DNA of 64,000 bases. Source: Synchiropus splendidus. Taxonomy: Eukaryota > Chordata > Actinopteri > Syngnathiformes > Callionymidae. Below the pieces are notes generated by a model, which did no database searches, was not told the DNA's origin, and was given only the letters and a program-made list of their open reading frames with translations. Shown piece after piece: positions 11,774 to 50,800 of the stretch. Position 1 is the first letter of the stretch; the number at the start of each line of letters is the position of its first letter. Both the position numbers and the translations under genes were made by a program. The stretch covers positions 29,199,501 to 29,263,500 of the forward strand of contig NC_071338.1 in the NCBI RefSeq assembly GCF_027744825.2. Reading direction: 5' to 3'.

Positions 11774-12790
11774 CAGGTGCACATCAAGGCTCCAGCTGTG
11801 TGAATCATGTGACACATGAGCACAGCAGACCTGTCCATCCGTGTGCTCGCTGTCAACTGAATCTCCTGAAGCTGCAGCGCAGGGGAGTCCTGGCACCTTC
11901 AGGGGCTCAGTGGGAATGAAGTTCATGGACTTCCCCTGCCTCCTAAACACCATGCACTCATCGCGTCTGACGGACCAGAGGAATTTCAAATGATCCGCTG
12001 TCAGTCAGGCTGGACGTTGAGTTCCCACACACACAGCTTGGATTTCACAGGAGACCACACCACCTCGCAGCATCAATCACCATGAGTGGGACAAAGCCCT
12101 GTTGGCCTGGTGATAATAACGGAGCACCGACAGCACAGGGAGGATTTTGCACCTCCATCATGAGCAATAGCTTTCAGGCGTTGGCTGTGTGCGTGTCCTG
12201 CGAGTGCCACAATCAGGAAATGACTGTGGATTAAAAGTGTGACCCTGGCTAGCTGGGATGTGTGTGTCCAGTACTGATGAAAGTGCATGAGGCTTTTCAA
12301 AAAAAAGAGGGATAAAGAGTGGCCACTGGCAAAAGGAGGAGGTCTGCACTGGACACATACATGCTTCCCATGTCACTCTACATGCACCGGGAGATTCAGG
12401 TGCTGCTGGCTCATGGGTTTAGGGAGGGATGTGCTGACTGAGGAGGGGGGCGGGGGGGAGAGGCCGGAGCAGTGCATCAGCAGAGGGAATAACCACAGCC
12501 AAGAGGTGAAGCACGGTGCGCCCTGCCACGGGTCTCTCCTCTGTGTAAACACATGATGGTGTCACATGACCGAGGATGGAGGACTCAGACAGTCTCTCTC
12601 TCTCAGAGGGCAAGAGCCGCACCAGGACTCATGATGTGTCATTAGCTCTGACCCAGATGCTCTCCAACACCGACTGTCCCAGAATAACTCCCATCTGAAT
12701 CGAGACACACACAAGTTGGCGTGAAGGGTGGACTTGAGCTGGAGGAGCAAGAAGACAAAAGAGTTGCTGCCTCCTCCAGACTCAGGTGCA
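11774..12790. other. Non-coding stretch, no gene recognised
   Basis: Unique sequence of moderate GC. Frames under 92 codons show no domain and no convincing splice-flanked block. If the exon proposed at 12941-13109 is real, this would be its downstream intron. Confidence 0.35.
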
Positions 12791-13500
12791 AAGACTGTTC
12801 CATGCCATCCACAGCTGCCCCTGCAGCCGCCGAGCCAGTGCCCGGTTCACCGCGATGCACCCGCACACAACTTTGTTCCCATCCGCATGCACCAACCGCT
12901 GAGACAATCGAGAGCAAATAGCAGGTTCAACCGCGCTCACCGTCTGCTGCTGAAGAGCACCGGACAAGGAGCAGCAGCATCGTCCCGGCGAGCCGCATCA
13001 GCATCCCGCCTGGTCCGGACCGCCACCTGCCTCTCCGGCGCCGGGAGACGCGTCCTCCTGCGGCCGCTCCGCGCTCACCGCTCTGCCCGCGCCTCACACC
13101 GGGAGCCATATCCAGCGCATAAGTGGCCGAAGTTGAGGTCGTGCATAGAACATCGGGTCCAGTGGCGGCCGTGTTTGGCGCGGCGAAGCCCGAGACCTGG
13201 TCGCGTGTCCAGGGCTGGAGGGAGTGGGGCTGGAGGGTGAGGGAGGGGGGGCGACGTAAGGGAGGGAAGGATGCGCCCTACCGGCCCGCTGCGCGCGGTC
13301 CACCCATCCTCAGCGTGTGGTGCAGAGCCCGAGCTCACCGCCGACAGCGCTCGCTGGCGATCGCACAACCCTCCACCGACCGGACTGAAGCAGCCGCAGC
13401 GTCGCTCCTCGATATAGGACCCGCTGGATTCAAACGTCGCTCTCTGAGGAGGACGGACGCGCTTTTGTTCATCTTCCTCACGTCATTTTTAGCCGAATAA
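12791..13500. promoter_or_regulatory. CpG-rich island, candidate promoter
   Basis: CpG density rises sharply over about 12.8-13.5 kb compared with the AT-rich flanks, with runs such as GCCGCTCCGCGCTCACCG and GGCGCGGCGAAGCCCGAG. Both strands show long frames here simply because the sequence is GC-rich. CpG clusters of this kind usually mark vertebrate promoters, so a start of transcription is likely, probably on the minus strand given the exon candidate inside it. Confidence 0.55.
12941..13109 (-). CDS. Candidate first coding exon with signal peptide (possibly KIAA1549L-like)
   Basis: On the minus strand a frame opens at 13109, with a second ATG at 13004. The second start gives an N-terminus ending in AGTMLLLLVRCSSAAD, a plausible cleavable signal peptide. 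The frame runs into a good donor (AGACG|GTGAGC) just after 12941, leaving a phase-1 end. It lies inside a CpG-rich island. In human the gene downstream of HIPK3 in the same orientation is KIAA1549L, a type I membrane protein with a signal peptide. That placement is the only reason for the tentative name. No second exon was found in the left 12.9 kb, so intron 1 would have to exceed that. It could equally be a chance frame in GC-rich DNA. Confidence 0.25.
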
Positions 13501-14431
13501 CTTTCAATAACGTTCCGTTTTTAAACGAGAAATACCAGATTTTGGGATCTGATGGCGTCTTCATGCAGTGACTTGTTCTTGCCACGAGATGGCGCGCTCG
13601 TACCGCGGTCATTTGTCACCCTCCACTCCAGTGGAGCCACGTCTGACTCCGGCAGCGTCGCTAACTCTGATGGTGCAGAGGGACGCACCATGTGTTGTTA
13701 TTGAGCGCGATTCTTTTACATTAACACATGGTCATGAAGTAACGTATGTTAAGTGGTAAAGTAAAAACAAAAAAAGAATGAAAACTGTTTAATAATTCGG
13801 AATAACGCAACACCATGAAGAGAAATAAATACACTGTAGAAGAATAAAAATAGAAGCTGTGACTAATGTTTCTTTATCAATTAATACATATTATTAATCC
13901 ATATTTCAAGAGGGGAAATGTTATTTATTATGATTAAGATGTTTTTTTTTAAAGAAAGTAAAGCAATAAAGCATTAAAGGCACATATTGAAGAAGAAAAA
14001 CTACAATATTCCATGTGGCCCACAAGTGTTTCAGTGTCATACAGACAAGCATCTTATAGCTGCCAAGCAACCTTAGCAAAACACATAAAATGAGTGTAAA
14101 TACTTTAAGGCACAGTTATTACAATATTTAAAATTTGGCCGATGCTTATCTTTAGTTGCTGCTGTGTGTCTGCTGGATGACATGGAATGTCACAGGATCA
14201 AATTCACTTGACTGAAGGAGGACAGAAGAAGCTGGATGGGGCAGCCATTTAAAAGCAAAACTGAGCTGAGAAGCTACACACCAGCTTCAAAAGCTTGTCT
14301 AGAAGACTCTGGAACAGAGCACGATCATGAAAATCCCGAGGCTCCACAGTGAACAGTGAGTGGAACAAAGACAGAACATTTATTTATTTATTTATATATA
14401 CATCATTTATTTTCTTTGGGGGGGGGGAATG
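13501..14431. other. Intergenic stretch, no gene recognised
   Basis: AT-rich sequence between the CpG island and the hipk3 3' end, with several A/T homopolymer runs and an ATTT repeat at 14379-14395. No coding block seen. Confidence 0.4.
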
Positions 14432-14752
14432 GGTGGCTATTTTCAAGTTTTTATGAAAATATTTGTATAAGAATTTCAAGTACATTCAGCATAGTGGAAA
14501 CCCTGGCTATTGAGTAGTGAAAAACATCCCTGAACCAAAGCAAACAGATGCCTTTGTTCAGGGATTCCTCCATGTTTGTTGTTGTTGTTCTCATCCTAGC
14601 TGCCACGTGTCTTGTGCATCAGTGGGATCAGTGGACCAGGAACTCCTGCACTTACAAAGGTTCCCTGTTGTCTGGAGAGCAAACTGTTACATTAAATTAT
14701 TTTTTGGTCATTGATCGTAATAACATTGTAATTAATCGTACTTAACTTAAAG
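14432..14752. repeat. Unclassified interspersed repeat, copy 1
   Basis: Shares long near-identical blocks with 25905-26303, including TGGAAACCCTGG, AACATCCCTGAACCAAAGCA, GTTTGTTGTTGTTGTTCTCA and GGACCAGGAACTCCTGCACT. Both copies end in TAATCGTAATAAC-type sequence. An internal inverted repeat pairs ATCCCTGAACCAAAG with CTTTGTTCAGGGAT. No coding capacity and no family recognised. Confidence 0.75.
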
Positions 14753-16802
14753 TCCCACCACAAATAAATAAATATATATATGTGAAAGGAAGCAGGGAAT
14801 TTTGAACGGCAGGTGTGTTGGTTTGCTGTCAGAAACATCATGATGATGATGCTACAGGTGATGGTAAGACACGACACACACACACACTCGGGGGAAAGAA
14901 AACAAAAAGACTGCCAAGTGCATTGATAAGAGTTTTTTAATTCAAAGTGAATCTTAACAATAATACACCATAAAGTCTTATTTTGACACTCACCAAAAGA
15001 GTCACCTGGAAAACCCGCTTAATGTGACAAAGTAGAGAAGGCTTGGTCACACCTAAATCACTGAGAACTAGAGAGGAAACACTATCACAAACTGTAGAGA
15101 CATCACATCCATAGTTAGTTTTCCCAGTCCTCATTCTGTCAATATTGCACAGTGCAATTGCTACATGGCAAACTAGTGTAGCACAAAATAGAAAAGCAAA
15201 TGAAATGAAAACAAGGAGGGAAACAAAGCCACAAAAAAGAGACTACAGGTATCAAAACAGTTCAGATTTCAAGATCGGAACGATTTCAAAAGTTGCGACG
15301 CGAATCAAGGTGAAAGATCAAATAAGAGCAGAACTAAGCGCCGAACAGTAACTCATCGAAACGGACCCTGAATGGATGGACTCAACAGCAGAAGGTGTTT
15401 ATTAACAGCTCAAATTTTATCTGTTAAATGTTAGAAAAATATGAAGGTGTGTGGATAAACCAGCACAGGCCAGTCACGTGGAACATCGAACAACAAGTCT
15501 CTCCTCTTGCATCCATTCTTTTGTCCTAAAAGAGTACGGGAGAGTTGATGCAGGCGCATTGCTGGTGAATACCTTTGGAGGCCTTAAAACACAGATTACA
15601 TTTCACATGCTTATTATTGGGGATCAAGCTCTTATCTGCCAAGTGCATGCCTTGTTGTCAGGAGTTTCCCTTCCCGAACATTAGAGTCAGTCACGTGAAA
15701 TTAAGATGAAAAGGTGACTTTTTCCACAATCATTTTCGACAGAGATGGAAGTGGTTTGGTGTCGCGGAACGCGCCGACGGCGGGTCAGAACGCCACTGAA
15801 GTGAGCCGACTAGTGGTGGACATGCAGGGTGACACGTCACGCATGGGTTTTCTAAGAACACTTGGTGGTGCAATGACCGCACAACGTTAAGTATTGCATC
15901 TGCTGTTCAGCCAGTCACTTCTGGTCAACCACTAAACATGTTTCACAAGAGGCTTCCATGGTTCGTCTGTTGTCACCAGCGGATGAGTGAAGAGACCCTG
16001 TAATGAAGTGATCTGGTGTGGTCCGCAGCTGTTGTCGGACTCCTCAACACAAACATGGTCGGGAAAACACCACTTGTTGTTGTTGTTTTTCTTTTCTTTT
16101 AAATTCTCGCTCTCTGAATCTCAAGGCACAAACACAGTGCTGCTCACACTGTCGCAATTTCAGTCAGGATCCGGTTCTGCATTCACAAATATCAATTCAG
16201 AGTCCGATAAAGGGGGAAGCGATTCGAACACAAGGCAGTCCACAGTTGGAACTTCCGAGACCAGATCGAACATTGAACAGATAAAAAGATCAAACTGATA
16301 ATAAACATTCTTTTTGGAACCATGGGTTGGAGGGGGTTGGTTGGTTGGTTTTTGGAGAGTCAAATCCGCGAAACCATAATAAGCCTGTCCGTGTGCGGAT
16401 GGTGAGAACATTACAAAGCGTTTAGTTTGTTTTTATCATTTTTTTTTTGTTTTTCTCCAGGCAACCCACAGTGCCGCCGCAACACACGCCAGTGAGCCGG
16501 TGCTCTACCGTGTACACGAAAACCTAATCTGCAAGCTACAGTTCTCAAACGTATACAAAACCTCAATATGAAAACGTACAATAAAAAAAAAAATTAAGTT
16601 ACATCGATACTTCGTTTATATGCAGTGATGAGCCCGAAAGGTTTCAAAGGATAAAATACTGATGCAAAAAAAAAAAAGAACACACACCCCGAGAGAACAA
16701 CAAATGCAACTAATGTTCATCATCAGCAATACAGTAGTTACAATGACACTTCAAATATGAGCACGAAAATTAAAAACCACTTCCATTACAGTTAATTAGG
16801 GA

Positions 16803-16834
16803 CCCACACACACACGCACACGCACACACACACG
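16803..16834. repeat. (CA)n microsatellite
   Basis: Interrupted CA/CG dinucleotide tract within the presumed hipk3 3'UTR. Confidence 0.85.
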
Positions 16835-17198
16835 AAAAGCAAAGTTTCAAACTCAGAGAAATCACCTATGTTCACAGCTATTGAAGTGGCAATCAGTTAA
16901 TTTAGCAGCTTAACTACGATACATTCAAGAAAGAAATGATACAACGTATTAATTGCCCGATAAGCTAGACAAAAAAAACCTCAGCCTTTTTTTTTAACAC
17001 TTTTTTTTATGTTTTAACTGAACCCCGCTCTACGTATATCGGAGGTTTATGCAAACAGATCAGCTACCTTAGTCAGAAAACGGATTACAGTCTTTGGTGC
17101 TGCTCGCGCAACTTCATTTGAAATAAAAGACAAAAGTACACACGTATCCCCTCACGGAAAGAACAGAAACACACGTACAGCATCAACTACGCATAGAA

Positions 17199-17202
<4 letters not shown>

Positions 17203-17271
<69 letters not shown>

Positions 17272-17301
17272 GTATGTGTGACTGGTGGAACCACCATCTA
17301 T

Positions 17302-17342
<41 letters not shown>
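17203..17342. repeat. Two (TA)n microsatellites
   Basis: CACACACACA runs into about 30 TA units to about 17268. After some 38 bp of unique sequence a second run of about 18 TA units covers 17307-17342. Both would lie in the hipk3 3'UTR and could fold into long AU hairpins. Confidence 0.95.
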
Positions 17343-17345
<3 letters not shown>

Positions 17346-18084
17346 GAATCCTCCCTGACGGAATGTATAAATAAGCCGTTGACACAGATTAAGCCTTTAA
17401 CAAACGGTGTAAGGTAAAGGGAAAAGTTAACCTTGTCACACATGCATAAATGAGAGAATTGCACACAATTGACTCACATCTTATCAAGCATCTGTACTAA
17501 ATAGTCTAGCTCTATAATATATGTCCATATATGTGTGTATATTGAATACTGCATGGTTCACTCAGGCTTAGAAAATTCCATATCATGATTTCATTTGCAT
17601 TTTTTTTTCCTTACCGAGCCAAAGCCATGCCCACCACACTTCTACACATCTACGAAACGAAAAACAACGCAAAAAACAAAGAAAACACAAAGACGGGAAA
17701 AAACAAGCAAAAAAAAAAGAACAACAAAAAAATCAACGACTATTTCGATTGTATTGCGGTTTCATCGAACAGTACAAATACTGTTAGTAATAAGAGTTCC
17801 ACTAAATAGAACGTGATTATCAGATATGAAGCAATACTCAGTACTTGCACTTTGTACACTAGTTCGTTCGGGAGAAGAGGAGACAACTCAGGAGGAGGAA
17901 ACAGCGAGCGTTAGCAACAGCGCGGCATGCTGCTCTTCAAAAGAAGAATCCAAACATTAATAACTCACTACACGCCAAAGTATACACCAACTCCAAAAGA
18001 AAAACTACCAACGAAACCAAAGCACCGCTTCTTCGCGATACATCACATCCATGCAGGCTATGCATGGACATATACACCTGTGCA

Positions 18085-18136
18085 TATACAGTATATATCT
18101 ATCTATAGATATAGATAGATGTATACTGTATATATA
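18085..18136. repeat. Short AT-rich palindrome
   Basis: TATACAGTATATATCTATCT is mirrored by AGATAGATGTATACTGTATA around a central TATAGATA. Imperfect inverted repeat of about 50 bp in the presumed hipk3 3'UTR. Confidence 0.8.
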
Positions 18137-18908
18137 CACTCACACATAGGATGCATCGACTGATTGGAATTTCAAGTGCTGCAGTCCAGTACATTAATAT
18201 CCATGAATATAATGGTATATAAGTAGTAACATTAACAACCTCAAATATGTAAGGCACTATGGTTGGGGACAGTTATACAATGCAGCGAGTCTTGTGACAC
18301 ACGAGAAGAGCAACGCCTTTTCCGTTTACATTTTTGCTCATGCAAGACCACATGCAGCGTGAGGAACGACCCTATTTTGAAAAATCGGTTAATCGACTCG
18401 ACATTGCGAACACTAACAGACACCGAGAAGGTACAAATACTTGAAACGCAGAACGACATACACCGTGGACGACATGTGCGTGTTGTCAATCTAGAGCTAA
18501 AGACGGGGATGGCTTTACAAATATGGATGTGTCTTGCACATGTAAGAAGGCAATATAGAAAAATAGCTGGGATCCGGGGTGCAAATTCTTACTATTAACA
18601 CCACCCCAATTATTTACCTGTTTTGAGGAGTATTCGTAGAAGATCCAATGCAAAGATATATATCAAATGTGCAAAACACATTAAGTGTGAGTTTCACCAC
18701 TCATTCATTCAGCACTCATACGTCGTTTTCCTTCTGCTTTCCCAAACCCACGTCCTCGGTTTTTAAAGCTTAAAGTCCTATCACACCCATGTGTACGTGA
18801 TTCAAAAATAGCTTGCTTTATATCTGTGGTTGTGCCATGGTTTTGGAAATGAAAACCATGTTCATGGTTTCGGGACAGAACTCGCCCCGCGCTTCTGGGC
18901 GCCCCAGT

Positions 18909-45253
<26,345 letters not shown>

Positions 45254-45430
45254 CTTCACATAGAGTCACTTAAAGTATAATCCAGGGCTTCTCTGAACAT
45301 GTTATGGACTTATAAATCCATCCCATGCACAGTTCGCCTGCACTGCTGCCATCTTGTCCTAGACGACAGGAAGGGAGAGCTCGCCACCATCTCCCACATT
45401 TTAAACATGGATTAACTCCGACATACGAAC
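45254..45430 (-). promoter_or_regulatory. hipk3: Putative hipk3 untranslated first exon and promoter
   Basis: On the minus strand a strong donor TGAAG|GTGAGTATC lies at 45254. Just upstream, at about 45345-45375, the minus strand reads CAAGATGGCAGC, close to the YY1 initiator motif AAGATGGCGGC, next to an ETS-like CTTCCTG. Such paired motifs sit at the start of many housekeeping transcripts. Human HIPK3 also has a non-coding exon 1 and starts translation at the beginning of exon 2. The transcription start is not fixed; the upper limit given is a guess. Confidence 0.5.
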
Positions 45431-47620
45431 ATCCAGCAGCGCCGCGACGACTCCAGGTTGTAGCCACACGGTTCAAATTCGCCCTCTTTCTTTTAGGGCT
45501 CGACTGCCCATCTGTGTGGGGTATCCGTTACACCGTCTGTAGGAACGGCTCCGCGGCCCTGGCAGTCTCGAACATGTCTCTCTCCCCGATCTACTGCAAG
45601 CGAATGTTTGTGAGCTGACGGCTGTGGACAGACCAGAGCAATCGAGCGCAGCGCATTCTTCGCCCTTTCAGAGACGATTCGATGGAAATAACCAGTCATC
45701 AAAGCAAGGGGCTTTTAACTTAAGAGACACATTTACGCCAATTCAAACCATTATTTCGTCAGTTTTAAGGGGTAGGATTAGATTAATCAAACAGTATTTT
45801 TTTTTATTATTTTATTTCCTGTATGGCTCAATCATAAGCCAAGTCTGTGACAATGCTTCATATATTTTAGACGAGATTCACCCTCATACTGTTGAAGAAT
45901 CAAGTGTCATACACCATCAGGAATTAAGTTACAAATATGGGCCCAACATTTTGAACAGTGTTGTTGTGAATTGATCTTGTGATATTAAAAAATATCGAAT
46001 CTAAAGTGACAATAATTGTACTCACATTCATATTTCTAAAAAGTTTTTTTTCATGGGAGAAAAGCATCAAGTTATATTAATTGTATCTTTTAAAGTCAGC
46101 ATACCTTTCTCCTTAGAGCACAAATGCATACACTTTCCATCTTTTATCATGTACTTTTAGAGAGGTTCCTAAACAAAGTTGACATATTTACTGCTTGCTG
46201 GACGACAGTTGGTCAGATAACAAAGCCTGAACGCTTTGAAATTTGTGGGTCACGATATCATCAAGTCTATGCCTACTGAATTACATGTTAATTATATTTC
46301 CATCAATACAGAAACAAAGACACACTTGTATTTTATTTTTTTCTTTTGAAGTACTGTATACATTATCATGGGTGGAAAGCTGGAAACACCCTGGCAAGAT
46401 CCTTGGTCAATCGCAGTCCACGTGGAGCATATTAAAAAACATTTGTGTGTATATCAGTATATCAATGACTCCAATCTTTTTTTTCTTCCAAATAACAACC
46501 ATATCAAGTGGTAATTTAAATAAAATGGAACAATGAGCGTCTAAAAACAATCTTCTCAAGTCAGAAGAGTAATTTACTGACCAAACTGTCCTTCACGTCA
46601 ACTGTTCGGATGTTACTTTGTTAACATGCCGATATAGTCAGTAACAGTCCTGGCTCCCAAGTGAATCAGTGGGTGCAGAACCTAAACCAAGAAGCTGTAA
46701 CATGATGCTTTCCTGTTAAGTGGTGGGGGGAAAACCCAGACGGACAGAAGGCCCCCAGCTGACAAAGAAAGCTGCTCAAAGCCCACTGTGTCTGCAGACA
46801 CCGGCTGTAATCTAATCCATAAAAGGCATTTGTCTTGCCCTGTTCTTATCAATTCTCTCTGTCCCAATTACAGACATCCTGGCCAGCTGGAAAGCAGGTG
46901 TGAACACCTCTTGTCCGTTGGGCGTGCGTGGTTGTTCAAACACTTGAGGAAGTGGATTTCAATATCTCCTCTTCCATTATGTCAAAGGCGGCTATGATCA
47001 TCTTCTCCAACTCGCCAATAGTTGCGGAAAGTCCGGTCGCTGAAATAGGAAATAAATATATAAATAACGTCTACACGGGTTACATTTCCGGAGTTGTTTA
47101 CTTAAGAGTGAACGATAACTCTGTGATGTGCTACTTTCGCCTTCTTGGCCTGGTACAAACAAGCGCGGGTTCTCTGTGCGTCTGTTCCATAACGCCTCCC
47201 AATGGAAAATTTTATACACTACACAGTCGCAATGTTATGTTCGTTACATTTGTTCCGCGGAGTTTTGAGATTTTAAAATGTACATTAGTACAGTATTTCA
47301 TATTATATATAGTATTGTGATCAAGAATTGATCCCATATATGGTCCCATATATTTAATTATATATGATAATATATAATATATAACATTTATAAAATCTAT
47401 ACAATCAAAAATGCAATGGAACAAAATGTGAACGTATGTATTTAAAGTACATTAATAGTACGCCGGTTGCCTTTCAAAACAAAAGACAATGGCAAGGCAT
47501 GATTAAATCTTAAAAAATTGATCGTAGAGAACATAAGCATTTTTGGTATTGTCATGTATTGTCATTACTACGACCTTTTCAGTTTTCGAATAAGAACGTT
47601 GCACTCCTTTTCAATAATGT
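45431..47620. other. Divergent intergenic region hipk3-cstf3
   Basis: No gene recognised. GC is moderate up to about 45.7 kb and AT-rich afterwards. Short frames near 45325-45618 and 46928-47320 have no recognised domain. Confidence 0.4.
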
Positions 47621-47853
47621 TTCGCGACATCCGGACTCTTATTGCTGTGGTTCACCGCAGAGGCGGAAGCTACCGCTCACGCCATTTTGCAAACAGTGCC
47701 CCCCCCTCCCCCGTAGCTCGTTGTGCGGGAGCAACGTGATCGACTTAGTGGGGAAGAAATGCGAATTAATTGAGTCGTTGTAGGGATACAGCACATTTTA
47801 TTTGTACGCCCCACCATTCATTTGCATTTGTAAATCTCAATACTCTTCCAGCC
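47621..47853 (+). promoter_or_regulatory. cstf3: cstf3 promoter and 5' untranslated region
   Basis: A short CpG-enriched stretch with an ETS-like GAGGCGGAAGC at about 47661-47671 and a CATTTTG/CCCCCCCTCCCCC tract lies 150-230 bp upstream of the start codon. The ATG at 47854 is in good context (CAGCCATGT). There is no TATA box at a typical distance, as usual for a housekeeping gene. Confidence 0.5.
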
Positions 47854-50800
47854 ATGTCCGTCGACGCCGCTGCTGACCAGGTAGATGACGACAACACGAC
47901 TTGTAGAGCAGGCCGTTAGCACTGTTAGCATATTTAGCTCCCGGTTGGTGACTTTAGCACTGCTCATAAACAGTTATTTTACTTTTTTCTGTCGCAATTT
48001 TTGTTGGTGACTCTGAAGGTTGTGTGCAGTCATCGCTTGTAATGACCACGCTTTTCTCGTTAGCATACTAGTATTGCCGCAGTAGTTTGTCGTAACTACC
48101 GCAATGCTACCATCACATTGTCTTTTATAATGTCGTAGTGTTGTTATGTATGTCTTTTTTACAACATTATTCCGTGTTCAAGAGAGTTAATCATTTAAAG
48201 CGAGGCGACTTGCACTTTTCTCACTCTTGCGCTGCATATACTATGTACACTGGTACTTGTTTGTTTTTATTTTTATCAGATTAAAATCTGAGGCTATGGC
48301 GGTTGTTTGTGGCGTATTTTAATATAGTTCGTGTAGGTTGGCGTAGTCTTATGACGCAATGGACTGAAGTGTCTCTCACGATTATTCGTACGTGTTGTTT
48401 GCTAAAATCTGACGTTTGGTACGCGTTTACTTGATATTAAAGATGAAAGCACCTTTATTCTTCCTGCAATTGGTGAATTTTGATTTGTGGCAGCAGAGTA
48501 ACTTAATAGACATTGAAGAACTATAACACAATTTGCACTTTAGAAACAAACTCACAGTCCGCCTCGAATGTCTGTTCTATTCTATTGTTTTTTGTAACTA
48601 GTCGCAGCTAAACATTCAATTTAGTCAGGTGATGTTGTGTATTGAAGTAATCGGTAAAACAGATGATTGTCAACAAAAAGTATGGCAGGTAAATAAACAA
48701 AATGTTGAGTCACCAAAAACAACCTGTTATCTGTGCATGCCTTGTTCTGGTGGCTCTTTTTCCACTAGTGAAACCACTGGTGTAGATTATTCACTGTTTT
48801 CGGTGTCACTTATGGCGTTTAGGCGAGCCACAAAATGTCTGTTTTCTTTGATTTCGTGGGTGTAACTGTTGTGGTTTTCTTCGCAGGGAGCACCTGAGTA
48901 TGTCCCAGAAAAGGTGAAGAAGGCAGAGAAGAAGTTGGAAGAAAACCCGTATGACCTCGACGCTTGGAGCATTCTGATTCGAGAAGCACAGGTTTAGTGA
49001 CTCAGAGTTGCATTACAGGGGTTAAAAGAAATCAAGGGGTGGGAGGTGGGAAGTTACATCATGAAATTCTTGAAGTTACTTGTTGTGAATGTACATGGAT
49101 TCTCCTTCTTCAGAATCAACCTATAGATAAAGCGAGGAAGACGTATGAGCGGCTTGTCACACAGTTCCCAAGTTCTGGCCGATTCTGGAAACTTTTCATT
49201 GAAGCAGAGGTTAATTTTTTTTATATATCTATTTTCCTAAGTGTGCATGTTTGGGATGCTCTTCTAAAATGATCAACAATGTGACCTTCACACAAGAAAA
49301 ATGTCTTTAAGTTTAATGACACCGTTCCTGATTGGAAAATACAAGTCTTGCAGGTTTCATGAATCATGAAATCCATTCTAGCAACGAAGGACGTTAAATT
49401 ATTTCAGGCTTTGTAAAGACATTTCAGGTATGTGCCATTAAACGAAAAGGGGGGACAGCATAACCATTTCTTTTCCAGAAGAAAATGTGACTATTTGCAG
49501 GTATTTATAACCAATTCCGTTCGCCGGGTTTATTTGAGGTAAAGTGCATTTGTTGCATGTTTGATCTGCAACGGTATTAAACTTTTTTAATGGTATTGGA
49601 GTGCATTAGCCTTTTATTCACTTGTCGTGTCAATTTATTGCCTCCTGTGTCATTTCTTTTGAGTAGTATGCATAAGTAAAACACTGTTGTGTGGCCCATC
49701 TTTTATCCTTGACACCCCCTGCCCCTCACCCTTAAGTACATGACCACAGATTGATATTCAATGCTCTTAAAAGCTGTTGAACCTTGATAAAGTCCTTGTT
49801 CTCTTAATCTACATGTCCACCAGATGAGGTCCAGATTAAATGAAATTCTTTGACATCAACTTTGCCCCTGGACATCTTGCAGTGGTTTCCCACAAAACAA
49901 ATCACTTTTTATTTTCCTTACGTTCAAATGGCTTTCAAGCATACAGGCGTCTAATGCTTAGGACGTGGTGTCCATTTTTTAAAAAAAATCCCAAACAAGA
50001 TTTCTCAGAAACCTTCTCATGTGATGCAGTCTAATCATTTTCTTCAGGCTAAGTCTTCATTTGTCTATGAAATTATTTGTAGCAGAATGTGGAGTAGCTG
50101 GAATGAGGATACGCTCCTTTAAGTCTGGTTGTAGTTCTAAGTGATGTGGTCAGGAAAGTGGGGGAGTTAAACACACAGAATAAGTGGGGGATGACGGAAT
50201 GATCTCTGGCATAGCTAGTAGAGCAGCTGCACACAAAGATGTGCTTGGGGTTTCTAAGCATGTCGTGTTGCGCCAGGTGCCCACCAAGGAGGAGGCTCCA
50301 GGACAAACTGAGAAGCAAGACATCAGAGTAGAATTAAGTGGTGGTTGCGTTGCTGCTCTAAATCAAGACTCTCCTCTTTGTGCCGTGGTTGGATCGAAAA
50401 GCAAAAATAAAACCAAGATTATGTTAAGTTAGTATTAGTTTTGTCAGGGTGTGCAACTTTGCCATGTAACTTGGTCCAGTTTGTGTTTAGTGACTTCTTT
50501 CGTGCCATAAAACTGTCTAGCTAAACTGTCTTGCAGCTGTCCACGTCAGTCACCCACTATCTCACGATCAATACAACAAATCTCAGGTCACTTGGGTTGA
50601 TGGCCGCCTGCTTCCAGTCAGTAAGAAGATTTGGACTTTGAGGAGAATAGATTATTTGAAAGGCAGCGTGAGGTTAACTAGCTCTGGATTCCAAAGTCCA
50701 TAAATTGTTGTGCTGCAGAAACTAAGTTGCCCTCAACTTACCCTTCTTGTACATTCAAAACCCTGGTGATGAAGTGTTTTGGGGTCCATAACGCAGCAAT

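Larger units (their letters stand above)
14915..18908 (-). other. hipk3: Probable hipk3 3' untranslated region
   Basis: About 4 kb downstream of the hipk3 stop, with no coding block on either strand. On the minus strand an ATTAAA signal (14936-14941) is followed by T-rich sequence and then a GTGTGTGTGTGTGT tract at about 14875-14888, a textbook GU-rich downstream element, so cleavage near 14,915 is plausible. The length is similar to the long 3'UTR of mammalian HIPK3. An AATAAA at 15398-15403 is an alternative site. The UTR carries (CA)n, two (TA)n tracts and a short palindrome. The ends are inferred. Confidence 0.5.

Noticed and set aside
12728..13500. Plus-strand frames of 170 and 125 codons in the CpG island
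   Set aside because: GC-rich DNA lacks stops on both strands. The Arg/Ala/Pro-rich translations overlap each other and show no family features.
46940..47060. Minus-strand frame reading SATIGELEKMIIAAFDIMEEEIL, broken by stops on both sides
   Set aside because: Short helical peptide that vaguely recalls the N-terminus of fish zinc-finger proteins, but no donor site or continuation was found, so it is not reported as a gene fragment.
50070..50430. Frames inside cstf3 intron 3 that looked like a possible gene fragment
   Set aside because: No recognised domain, no splice sites and no retroelement motif.
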